From positions 40,431,680 through 40,495,679 of the forward strand of contig OZ038385.1 in NCBI GenBank assembly GCA_964036045.1: a stretch of DNA of 64,000 bases. Direction: 5' to 3'. Shown piece by piece: positions 30,996-40,800 of this stretch. The position numbers were made by a program, and so were the translations under genes. This DNA is from Eutreptiella sp. 'Long Island Sound 2002'. Its lineage: Eukaryota > Euglenozoa > Euglenophyceae > Eutreptiales > Eutreptiaceae. Numbering within the stretch: position 1 is the first letter of the stretch; every line of letters begins with the position of its first letter. Below the pieces are notes generated by a model. The model ran no database searches. It was not told where the DNA came from and saw only the letters and a list, made by a program, of their open reading frames with translations.

Positions 30996-32075
30996 AAGCA
31001 CATTACCGGGGAGGAGACTATCAAGATACTCCTGGAGGAGTGGTTTTGTGTCTATGGGGCGCCCAAGGAGATCAACTCCGACGAGGACGTACGAGTACGC
31101 TCAGATACTGGCTGGTACAAGAGAGTCCTGAGATCCCTCAATGTCCAGGTGTCTACGGGGATTCCCTACTCTCACACGAGCAACCCCCTATGTGAGCAAC
31201 AGATTCGTGTCCTGAAGGAGAACGTCAGGATATGGTGCAAAACTGAACGCACCAGAGACTGGGTGAGACTACTCCCCGTCATATCCTTGATGATGAACTC
31301 CCAAGAGAGTTCAGCTACTGGCTACTCGCCACATGAGCTATTCATGGGGCGCCCGGCGTGGTTCCTACATGCCCCCCATCCAGAGGACACCCATTCTTCT
31401 GTGGGTGAATGGGTCCAAGAGCAACAAGCGAAGGTGGACAAGGCCAAGGCTATGCTCCAGAGAGTGAGGGAGCGTCAGTGGAACAAGAAGAACAAGCACC
31501 GTGTACCGGCCACCTACCAAGAGGGGGACTGGGTGCTGGTGCACCACAGTCGACTACCCGCCTGGCCACGCTCTACCAGCGATGACCCATACTTCGGGCC
31601 GTACAAGATCCTATCTGTGGATGGACACCGTATCACCGTGCGGTGTTCTCCCCGTCTAGGGGGGACCCTGGTGTGCGCTGCTCAACACCTGAAGCGCTAC
31701 CATGATCCTGAAGACCTCTGTGGGGAGGAGAGGGAGCTGAACGACGAGGAAATCGCCGCTCTGGACCTACAAGGGGCTGCCAGCCCTATGGAAGTTGAAG
31801 GTGAACTCCCCGACATGAACGCCGAGGAGATGGCTAAGGAGGGCTTCTACCTGGTGAAGTCTGTCCTACACCACCGCTATCGCCAGGGTTGGCGCTTCCT
31901 CACCCTCTGGGAAGGGTTTGGAGTCGAAGAGGCCACCTGGGAGCCCTTCTCTGCATTTGTTCTACCGGAGGGACGCCTAAACTCAGTTCTGGTTGACTAC
32001 TTGTCCCAGAACAACCTTGGTGAGTTGCTGAGGCTCGCTGAGACGCTTGCCTCCAAGACTAAAGCTAGGGACTGA
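30996..32075 (+). pseudogene. pol: Pol: integrase C-terminal half and chromodomain, family A (detached)
   Basis: The frame resumes at AAG 30996 with no lost codons apparent. The second catalytic Asp is at 31080-31082 and the Glu at 31194-31196, giving D-X37-E. A basic C-terminal domain and a Glu-rich linker lead to a chromodomain at about 31841-32006 (F-Y-L-V-K-S-V-L ... L-T-L-W-E-G-F ... T-W-E-P). Chromodomains guide chromovirus integration to marked chromatin. The stop is TGA 32073-32075. The ATG at 31149 is internal and not a natural start. Confidence 0.93.
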
Positions 32076-34484
32076 ACCTTACCCTTACCTGCCAAAGCGT
32101 ATGTGTGAGTGTGCTATTCCTAAGGTCCTGAGAGCAAGCCGCAGAAGTGGTGTCCTAATTATACCCAAGTCTGCGCCCTTGCTAAACCTGGAGGGTTGGC
32201 TTATTGATGCCACGGGGTACGCCCCGGGTCTCCCCTCCCCTATGCGCCCAATTTCTGTGCTGGCGCAAAACCTTGGGGGAATACCCAGCGTGCTAATCCA
32301 GGTATTGTTTTCCCTACCTATCTGTCTACTACAGGGAGGGGTGGCCAAAAGCTATGAAGGCTTGAAAACGCCGTTTGCTATGTGGCCAAAACACTGACCT
32401 AACCACTGCCACAGCCCACCGACCCCGCTAAAATTGCAGGAAAAGGGTGGGACAGTGACACACCCCCTACAGGTCCTACACACCCTACAGTGGCACCATC
32501 CTGGTGGGCGAGCACTGGGCAACTGGCTCTAGCCCCCACTCAGGACTACCACTCCTACACGCACACTCTACTCGGCGTTGCGAAGGTGAAGGTCTCAAGG
32601 GTCCTAGCGACCCTCCTGTGAAATGACAAGAGAACACAGCGCTGCTAAGCAACTGTGGCCTAACAGGGGACGCCACAACGCGTTTCCCCTGCTAGGGCTT
32701 GGAGGGAAGGAGTGCTCTCGCGTGCAAGGCGCAGATGTCAATGCCAGTCGGACTCCCTGCTCTGCCACAGGCAGAGCGGAGTTACTTGTTTGTGTGATCT
32801 GCGCCCTTGTTTAGCAGGGCATAAAAGAAAATGCTGCTGCACCACTCACCCTACCTGCCCACCTGTAAAACAAAGGCAAATGAAAGGGCGTTTGCGGCGG
32901 AGGAACCAAGCCACACTCCAGGTATTATACCCTTCTCAGTGTGACCTATAATACACTGTCCGCAAACACGCTGGAAGACCAGCTACCCTTGTCAAGCAAG
33001 CAAGCGTTAAGGGACTCCTCAGGTTCTCTTAAAGAACGTACCGAGGAGCCCCTGGGTAGCCTAAACAAGGTTTACCGTGGGCACTTCGCGTGGCCTACCC
33101 TTTAATGCGTGTGTGCATGCACGAGTATGCGACAAGATCGTGGGCAAACCTGCCCATCTGCGCGCCAATCTTGACTCCACCAGGGGGTGGCCCCGCCTGG
33201 GCGTACCTACCTTACCTACCGCTGGGAAGTGAAGCGAGGTGAGAGGACAAAAGGGGCGCGCGCGAAGAACGTTGCTATGCACTTGTGTGTATGTCTAATC
33301 ACCCTGATCTGACCGCTAATCATCTGCAATCTTTCTAATCAATCCCTCTATCGCGTTCTATCTTTGTTAACGCTGCTACAAGGCTCGTTCACGGAGACAC
33401 GAGACGAGCAATGTGTATGCGGCATGCGGGACGAACATACCTGTAGTTTATACCTGATTCATTGAAGTCTTTTCGTTCATTTTCGAATTCTTGAATTTTT
33501 GAAGCTTCTATTAGTGTGGGTGCAATCTGTATGTTTATTTATTAATGTGTGTCGCGTCATTTTCAAGACTACGTGAGACATACGTTTATAATTCCATTAT
33601 TTCTCCATTTTCCGGCGCTTCGCTAGGAGCCGCTCCTGCGCGCCGCCATTTTATGCGTATGAATTTCTGGATTTAAAAAATCCAGAGATGACTATAACTT
33701 CTATAAAAATGTGCTTCTGATGCACAATTGGATTCTGCTCAGGTGTGTCGTTTCAGAAAAATTCTACGCCGTCATTTGACGGATTTTGGTGTCGTCGCTT
33801 CGTTTTTGCGTGGATTCGTCCATAATTCTCCCATTCCTGCCTCTGCAGATACCCACGCGCAGCCTCACTGAGTAGGCCGTGTTCGGGCCGAAACGCAGGT
33901 GCCTGGAGAGACTGAGCAGAACCAAGACCCCACCAAGGGGCAATTTTAATTTTCTTTCGACTCCCTTCGCCCTAAGACAGGTCACAGGTCGCCAGCAGGT
34001 TTACGAGAACCCATGCGAGTGTGTATAATGTGTCTTGCGTTTGGGTTGTGTCGACGCTGCGTCTTGGAGGGAGGGATGCATATGCACATGTCTGGCATGC
34101 TCCCATTCTAACCCAACCAAGCCACAGGAGCCCCGGCAGCGCCATGAGTGCTGAGTCTTCTGGAGGATATGTTACATACAAAGCAGCAAAAGAGCACCAG
34201 CCATGGTGAGCGCCCATTTTTCAGTGTGAGGGAAACTGTAGGTATTTTAAAGTAGATGTGGAAACCAAGGAAAGGCCAAGAAAAATTCCCTTTTTCCTGA
34301 AATGCGACAGTGGTGGCCACCACAGCACAAGGGGGGAGTAAGAAAAAGTGCTTTTCCATTGCTTTGAGGCATACTCTAGTTGTATTAGAGATGCACTGAG
34401 CATCCATGCATTTTTATCTTAGTATTGGTCCAACCAAAAGTGGTGATAACACATTGTGACCTATGGAACCAAACACCCAATCAG
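32076..34484. other. 3' untranslated region and putative 3' LTR of family A, then unannotated DNA
   Basis: A purine tract GGAAAAGGGTGGGA (32439-32452) is followed by TGACACACCCCC at 32456, a plausible PPT and 3' LTR start. Inside are a CATAAAAG TATA-like box (about 32819) and a strong hairpin with arms ACTCCTCAGGTTCT and its near complement around CTTAA (about 33012-33050). The LTR end cannot be set because the 5' LTR is outside the window. From about 33300 to 34484 I see nothing recognisable. Confidence 0.4.
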
Positions 34485-34489
34485 GATAT
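34485..34489. repeat. Target-site duplication GATAT, left (element B1)
   Basis: It is identical to 45375-45379, directly outside both LTRs; 5 bp is usual for Ty3/gypsy integrases. Confidence 0.9.
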
Positions 34490-35022
34490 TGTAAGTGCGG
34501 CTTACCCCCATCTGCTCAGATTTTCGTAGATCTGCCCCAGATTGACTACATTTTGGTCATTTTCTTTGCTTCGGCGGAATCGCCGCCTCGCAGCTCAGTC
34601 TCAGGATCAGACCTATATATTTCTGATGTGCCGGATCTGATTCCGCGGTCCATTCTCCGTAAATCCGCCGCGTTCCGATCATTTACCTGGAATCGCCATT
34701 TGCCGCTGACGCGCGCTCGCGGGCCAGATCGGCCAAATATTTTTCACAATCGGATTTATTTAAATCTTTCCAGATAGATATGGACACTCAGATGTACTTA
34801 GAATAATCCGCATCAATTTTCTTCATAGACTGGGATTTTCTGCCGGATAACAATCAGCATGGATCTTGCTTCCGTTGTTGCTGCTCGCGCCTCCGTTGGT
34901 GTCCGTGTATCCGGTTCTACCCCCAACAGCAGCGTTCAGGTCGACTCCTCGCGTGCCTGCCCCACTGGTCTTGCCGGCCCCGAGCCCTCCGGCACCTTCC
35001 ACGACCCAGGGCAGCACTTTCA
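34490..35022 (+). repeat. 5' LTR of B1 (533 bp, TGTAAG...TTTCA)
   Basis: It begins TG and ends CA. A TATATATTT box is at 34614-34622. The Gag start codon is at 34859, so the last 164 bp of the LTR are coding. It matches 44842-45374 with about five differences. Confidence 0.95.
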
Positions 35023-37813
35023 TGGTAGCAGAGGCTACCTGAATGTTGTTCCTTTGGTGTCCCAACCACAGCCCGCTCCCCAGTACGGCCCAGTAGACCC
35101 CGCCGCTTCTGGAGAAGTAACGATTACACTGCCTTGGTGCTGCGCGAACGAGGCCTTGAGAGGAATGCCTTGCGCGAGTCCAAGCTGCCCAAGAAGGGCG
35201 CAAATCAGCAGCTGTGGGGACCCAGATTACCACAATCCCAGTCGAAATTGGCCATCGAGCAGCTGGAATCAGCCGGCCTACGACGATGGCAATGCTCCGG
35301 TAGACCTTACGGAGCTGGCAGGTACCAACATTCCTTACCAATGTCCAACATTTGAGCCCACGGACGCCGACATTGACGACATTGAGATGGGTGGTCCAGG
35401 TGAGGTACCTAGCTATAATCGACCAGCCACTTGGGCACAATGGGACGACCATTTGTCCCTAGAAGTGACCCGTAACCTTGGCGCCCTTGAGGCCCTTTGT
35501 CTATTAGCCACGTCTAAGCTGATCGGACAAGAAAGAATCGCCTCTGAATTTTTAATGGAATATTTTTTCCTCCTTCAGGACGAAATTAATACCAGGATGT
35601 GGTGGCGTTCTCAAGAAGATGACTCTTTTGCCATTTTTTTGCAGATCTGGAAGGCAAGCCCCTTCCCGAAGGAGAAGGGCACGGCACCTGTTCCCGGGTC
35701 CTCCGCCCCTCATCCCCCTGTTTCCATCCGCGACGATCTAGCCGCTGCGGTTGAGGAGGGAATTTTAGAGGCGGCCAGGCAGGCAAGCCTGGAAATTAGG
35801 GCTGAAGGAGCTCCCCAAGTGGACTCCTGGCTGCGGACCACCGAGATCAGCGGTCCGACAGCCTGCTCAGGCCCTTCAGGACACGGTATGTACTGTCCTG
35901 CCGACTGCTCCTGCAGATTCCAGCGAGATGCTGAGCTCCAAACGCTCAAAGATCACATGCACCTCATCATTGAAACGCTGGGAATAAAAAATCTTTTCAA
36001 GACGCACATGCGGTCTGAGGGCGCATCATCGGTGGAACAAGCAACAGAGCCGTCGGAGGAGGCGACGGAAATTTTTTCAATTGCTCCTTTGGTGGACTCC
36101 AAGACCACCGACGCAAGGATCAGCAGGACCAAGCTAAAGGAAAGGGTTAAAATCTCTCGTTCTGAGGGTAGGACGGCGAAGGCTAGGACTGAGGCTCAGA
36201 ATGCCAAGCGAACTGCCTCCCGTACTGCCCCTCCTGCTGCTGATTCCAATGCCTTAGCCCAGCTGTTGCTCGCCCAGACCCTCGCCGGAGCTGGTGTGGC
36301 GAATGATGCCGCCAAGGTGTCTGCCATTACGGCCGGTGTTGGGCTGGATTCGCTTCTTAATCCTACTTCATTGCGACTTCGTCAGGTTGCCAAGCAACCG
36401 AAGTATAATGGAAACCCCCGACGTAGGCCTCAGTTCCAACGGGAATTTAAATTGTGGGTTAAGACTCAAAAACTCCAAGATGATCAGTTCCTGATGGCCC
36501 TCTTGGACTGCCTTGAGGGAGCGCCGGCCAACACTTGGCTTAGGACCTGGAGTGATCGTGAGGATACAAGTTCCCCCCTTACCTTTGATGAGGTGTGGGA
36601 ACAGTTGGAGGTACGTGGATCCCGGCTGCCAGAGGACCATTACCACCAAATGTTGAAGAATTTTCCTTCATTCTCGCGATTAATCTTGCACGAAGTGCAA
36701 GACAAAAAACAGCGCTTCTGGAATTTAGTGGAAGAAGCTGAACATTCAGGCGAAAAATTTTCTAGTGCCGAGCTGAAAAATCTGATTTTTGACAAGATCC
36801 CCTCAGAAACTGCCGACAGGTTTTCCGTCAGGGAGGCACTTCAAAAGTGCTCCCCAACGTCGTTTTCCAAGGTGAAATTCACTGAAAACACGTGGAAAAT
36901 CAAGTTTAATGAACACGAGGATCGGGACTTGTTTGTCCAAGTCCTCAACAAGGGAGTAAGCTTCCATGGCCATCGCCTGAAGGCCAAAAACTGGGTGTTT
37001 TCGTTCACCCCGAAGGAACTCTGGGAAGAGGTTGAGCGGCTCGCCGACGCCGCCAATCAGAATTTCCATGAGGGTCTTGGGGGAAACAAGAATACCCAGC
37101 AAAACACCCAAAATGGGGCCCAAAAGGGCAACAAAAAGGTGAATGACACCCGGAATGTTCAGGATCACTGTAGCATCTGCCTTCTTCTAGGTTCTACGAA
37201 CCGAGCTAAGACGCATTCTACTGGTAATCACCGATGGTCTCCTTACGATCACAAGGTGATTGGTGAAAATATCAGTAATCCGCAGAATTCAGACAGGAAT
37301 GACAGACAGGTGCATGGTGGGAAGGCTGGAAAAGGAAATCCGACCCCCTCCGGTGGAAATAAAAATACTGGAGGCCCTGGCGGGTCCCAAGGCACAGGAA
37401 ATCGGACTTCATCCGGCTCCGGTGGGCAGCCGAACGGCCAGAAAAACCCCAATAGCAACGCCGGAGGCGGAAATCGAAATCCAGGCCAAACCCCTCAATC
37501 CGGTACAAACAAGGAAAATGCTCAAGGATTCCAGGGTAAAGGTAAGGGAAATCCTTCGGGAACCCCTTTCTCTGGTAAGGGCAGAGGGCGTGGCGACGGT
37601 GGAGGTCCATCATCCGGCGGCCGTGGCCGTGGACGTGGAAAGGGCAACCATCGTGTGGATCAGGTCTCAGGTGCAGATCAGGTGTCCGATGCGGATCGAG
37701 ATTACGTTGAAAATGCCTTGAATCCAGCAGATGATCCGCTCCAAGATGAGTGGGTCGACGAATCAGGGTGTGTTCACAATGTTAACGCAGCCACTGGAGG
37801 TCAGAACGCCTAG
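34859..37813 (+). CDS. gag: Gag, family B copy B1
   Basis: 984 residues from the ATG in the 5' LTR, through the PBS, to TAG 37811-37813. The N-terminal part is low-complexity and Ser/Pro/Gly-rich. The middle holds a retrotransposon-gag capsid-like region (about residues 500-640, W-P-Q-F/R-P-Q-F ... E-F-K-L-W-V). Near the C-terminus is C-S-I-C ... H-S-T-G-N-H, a possible unusual zinc finger, then a Gly/Asn/Lys/Arg-rich RNA-binding tail. Compared with B2 it lacks 26 codons after I-P-S-E-T-A, with TGCC microhomology at the break. Pol follows in the same frame with no ATG. Confidence 0.9.
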   Translation: MDLASVVAARASVGVRVSGSTPNSSVQVDSSRACPTGLAGPEPSGTFHDPGQHFHGSRGYLNVVPLVSQPQPAPQYGPVDPAASGEVTITLPWCCANEALRGMPCASPSCPRRAQISSCGDPDYHNPSRNWPSSSWNQPAYDDGNAPVDLTELAGTNIPYQCPTFEPTDADIDDIEMGGPGEVPSYNRPATWAQWDDHLSLEVTRNLGALEALCLLATSKLIGQERIASEFLMEYFFLLQDEINTRMWWRSQEDDSFAIFLQIWKASPFPKEKGTAPVPGSSAPHPPVSIRDDLAAAVEEGILEAARQASLEIRAEGAPQVDSWLRTTEISGPTACSGPSGHGMYCPADCSCRFQRDAELQTLKDHMHLIIETLGIKNLFKTHMRSEGASSVEQATEPSEEATEIFSIAPLVDSKTTDARISRTKLKERVKISRSEGRTAKARTEAQNAKRTASRTAPPAADSNALAQLLLAQTLAGAGVANDAAKVSAITAGVGLDSLLNPTSLRLRQVAKQPKYNGNPRRRPQFQREFKLWVKTQKLQDDQFLMALLDCLEGAPANTWLRTWSDREDTSSPLTFDEVWEQLEVRGSRLPEDHYHQMLKNFPSFSRLILHEVQDKKQRFWNLVEEAEHSGEKFSSAELKNLIFDKIPSETADRFSVREALQKCSPTSFSKVKFTENTWKIKFNEHEDRDLFVQVLNKGVSFHGHRLKAKNWVFSFTPKELWEEVERLADAANQNFHEGLGGNKNTQQNTQNGAQKGNKKVNDTRNVQDHCSICLLLGSTNRAKTHSTGNHRWSPYDHKVIGENISNPQNSDRNDRQVHGGKAGKGNPTPSGGNKNTGGPGGSQGTGNRTSSGSGGQPNGQKNPNSNAGGGNRNPGQTPQSGTNKENAQGFQGKGKGNPSGTPFSGKGRGRGDGGGPSSGGRGRGRGKGNHRVDQVSGADQVSDADRDYVENALNPADDPLQDEWVDESGCVHNVNAATGGQNA
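35023..35034 (+). promoter_or_regulatory. Primer binding site (initiator tRNA-Met)
   Basis: TGGTAGCAGAGG directly follows the LTR and is complementary to the 3' end CCTCTGCTACCA of a typical eukaryotic initiator tRNA-Met. It lies inside the gag reading frame. Confidence 0.88.
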
Positions 37814-37848
37814 GGGAGCCACGAAAATCGCCCCTCCCCAGGCGATTT
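37811..37848 (+). promoter_or_regulatory. UAG readthrough site with H-type pseudoknot potential (B1)
   Basis: After TAG (37811-37813), GGGAG (37814-37818) can pair with CTCCC (37834-37838). AAATCGCC (37825-37832) pairs perfectly with GGCGATTT (37841-37848). The interleaved stems form an H-type pseudoknot layout. Gammaretroviruses use UAG-G plus a pseudoknot to read through into pol. Here the spacer is nil and the loop crossing the first stem is only 2 nt, so the geometry is tight. Confidence 0.6.
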
Positions 37849-40800
37849 CAGGCATGATCCCCAGATTCCTTCTCGACCACTACTTGATGTAGGGTCGCTT
37901 GTTTCCTCTCCCCTGGATCCGGCAGCGGATCCTTCTGTGGTCGTGGACGAGGTTGGTGTACAGTCCAAGCACAGGGCCCGTCAGTTTGTCACAAAGCTGT
38001 GGGTCTCTGATCGCAAGGGAAATTTCCACCTCGCCACTTGTTTGTGTGACAATGGATCAGAGGTAAATCTCCAATCCAATTCTTTCTTGCCCGACGACTG
38101 CGTGTTTGAGTCGCCTCATCCTGTTACCCTCGAGGGAGTTTCTGGACATTCTCTCGCAGGTGGGCAACGCGGTTGTTGTATATCAACTCATTTGGTCGCT
38201 CAAGACCTTTGGGAAGAAGGTAATGTGGAGGAAGTGATCCTTAAGGATGACTACTTCTATCGTGCCGACATAAAGTATGACCTTTACTTGGGCCATCCTT
38301 GGCTTAGCAAGAACAGGGTGGCGCCCGTAGGTCATCGGTGTTGTTTTTTGCTGGAGTCAGGTCCCTTGGAGCGTCCTGAATTTCGTTTTTTGCACGCAGG
38401 GTTTAAAAGTGCAGAAGAATTTTTGAAGCGAAAGGTTACACCAAAATTTGGCGAAGATGTCACCATTGCAGAGGTGAATGGGAGTGCCGATTACTCCCGA
38501 GAGTTAGAATGTCTTCGTAGGGACTCCCAGCCACGACGCCCTTCGCGCTGGCACTCTTCATCCTACAGAGTTGTCGACAAATGGCGCGATACAATTTGTG
38601 AATATTTTTATGAACACCATTCCTTTTGGCCACAGTATGATGCCTTTGCTAACCGCGAGAACAAACGCTTTGACAAGCACTTTCGCGACCCTTGGACCCA
38701 TAAATGGGACAAGAAGTTATGGATTAATCCTCCGTTTCACTTAATCCAGCAGGTCATCCACAAAATCAAGCAAGATAAAACCCAGGCGATTTTAGTTGTG
38801 CCCTTGTGGGACGACAAGCCTTGGTTTCAGGAATTACAAGACATTTGTGTAGATTACATCGAACTTCCCAGGAAGATTAAGCTGTATGCCAGGGACGACA
38901 CAGGTCCCCTGCCACAGCGGTCCTGGAGTTCGCTTGCATTCCTGGTGGATGGAAAGCTTTCTGACTCTGATTCTGCTGATTCTGGTACTGATTCCTGTGT
39001 TGGGTCTGAATCTGAGGTTGAGCGTGGTACTGATGATGAATCTATTTTTTCTGATTTTTGTCCGTCAGATACCCAAGGTGATCCAACGTCAAATGGATCC
39101 GCCTCGTCTCCCTCTTCCCCAATACGATCGACATTGAAAAGAATCTTCAGTGCACGGGCGAAGAAAAATTTGAAATCGCGCCGCAAATTCAGAGTTTTTT
39201 ATGAAAAACCCCGTGTGGAAGCTTTCATAGATCCTTTCGAGGAGCTGGATCACGAAGAGAATCTCTGGAATGTCGACACTCGACCCACCTATCTTCAAGA
39301 GGCAGTTGATACGGACCTTTTTAGGGACATCCGTAAGAAGATTCTTCCTGCCAAGGCCGAAGAAGTCGCCAAAGTTTTTTCGACAGTAATTCCTGGCGAT
39401 CAGGTGGACACTGAATTGTGTTCCAAGAAAAGAGACAAGATTTTTGAGGAACGGAAGGACACAACCCTTTCGGGGAAGTTGATCAAGGACCCCCCTGTCC
39501 GCCGGCAGTTCGGTGAAGCCTTCATCGAGCTTCGTGAAGGTTACAAGGCGAAGAAACAGCGTCCTTATGAGAACCATGGACACAAACATGAGATACTCAG
39601 AAAAATCATCGAGAGAAATCTCAGGGAATTTGGTTGGCTTGAGGGTTGTATGACCAGCGAATGGTGCTGTGCACCCTTCACAGTCCCGAAGCCGCCGCCT
39701 GCAGACCAGAACACTGTTGATGGTTGGCGAATGGTTGTTGATTTTCGCAACCTCAACGCCGAAACCAAGGCGGATTCACACCCCCTGCCCCTCATTGAGG
39801 AGGAAATCGCCAAGAGGGCAAGAGGTCGTTTGTTTTCTGTGCTGGATCTCCGTCACGGCTTTCACCAAATGCCGTTTAGGAAGGACAGCCGACCTCTCAC
39901 CTGTATGTGCACGCCATGTGGCCCAGTCCAGTGGACGGTCATGCCCATGGGCCTGAAGAACGCCCCTTCGTTTTTTCAAAGAATGATGGAGGATGTGCTT
40001 TTTACAGCTCATCCTGAGCTTTGTGCCTTCGTGAGTGTGTACATAGATGACATAATCATCGCGACAGAGGGGGAGGGACTGACCGAAGCCGAGCTGGTGG
40101 CCCTACATGAAAAGCAGCTGAACCAGGTTTTGGACATTCTTGATGCCAATCAGCTGATTTGTGGGCCAAAGAAGGGAAAATTATTTTTAAAATCAGTCGA
40201 ATTTTGTGGTTCTCTCCTTGAGAATGGCACCCGACGACCCAGTCCAGGGAAGCTCGTCGCTATTCAGAAGTGGAAGCGCCCTGAGACGATCACGGAATTG
40301 AGAGGATTCCTGGGTTGTTGCAATTTTTACCACACTTTTGCGCCGAATTATGCCAAATTTGCTGCCCCCCTCACTGAATTATTGAAGGTAGGGAGAGATG
40401 CAGGCAAGGCAGGTTCAAAGGTTGGTGTCAAGTGGACTGACGAGTGCGAGGAGGCCTTCCATCACTTGAAGGCGGCCCTCTGCGAAGTTGCCACGTTGCA
40501 TGTGCCGCAATTTGACCGACCCTTCTACATAAGAACCGACGCTTCTAGGTACGCGATCGGAGCTGTCCTTGAACAGGTTGATGAAGCCACAGGTGATCAT
40601 TACCCTCTTGCATTTTGGTCTCGGAAACTAGCCCCACGCCAAATGCAATGGTCGCCGCGTGAGCAAGAAACCTACGCCATAATCTGTGCTTTGAAAAAGT
40701 ACCAATCGTGGGTTGGCACCAATCGAGTCGAGGTCCTGACGGATCATCGATCTCTGGAGTATTGGGCCACCGAACACATTGATACTGTCGCGAGCCCAGC

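Noticed and set aside
34823-35452. Minus-strand open frames over gag and pol of family B
   Set aside because: They overlap strongly supported plus-strand coding sequence and have no independent features; shadows.
670-37813. Stop-codon reassignment in the host as the reason for in-frame gag-pol stops
   Set aside because: TGA, TAA and TAG all end other genes here in sensible places (for example 32073, 43016, 13233); readthrough fits better.
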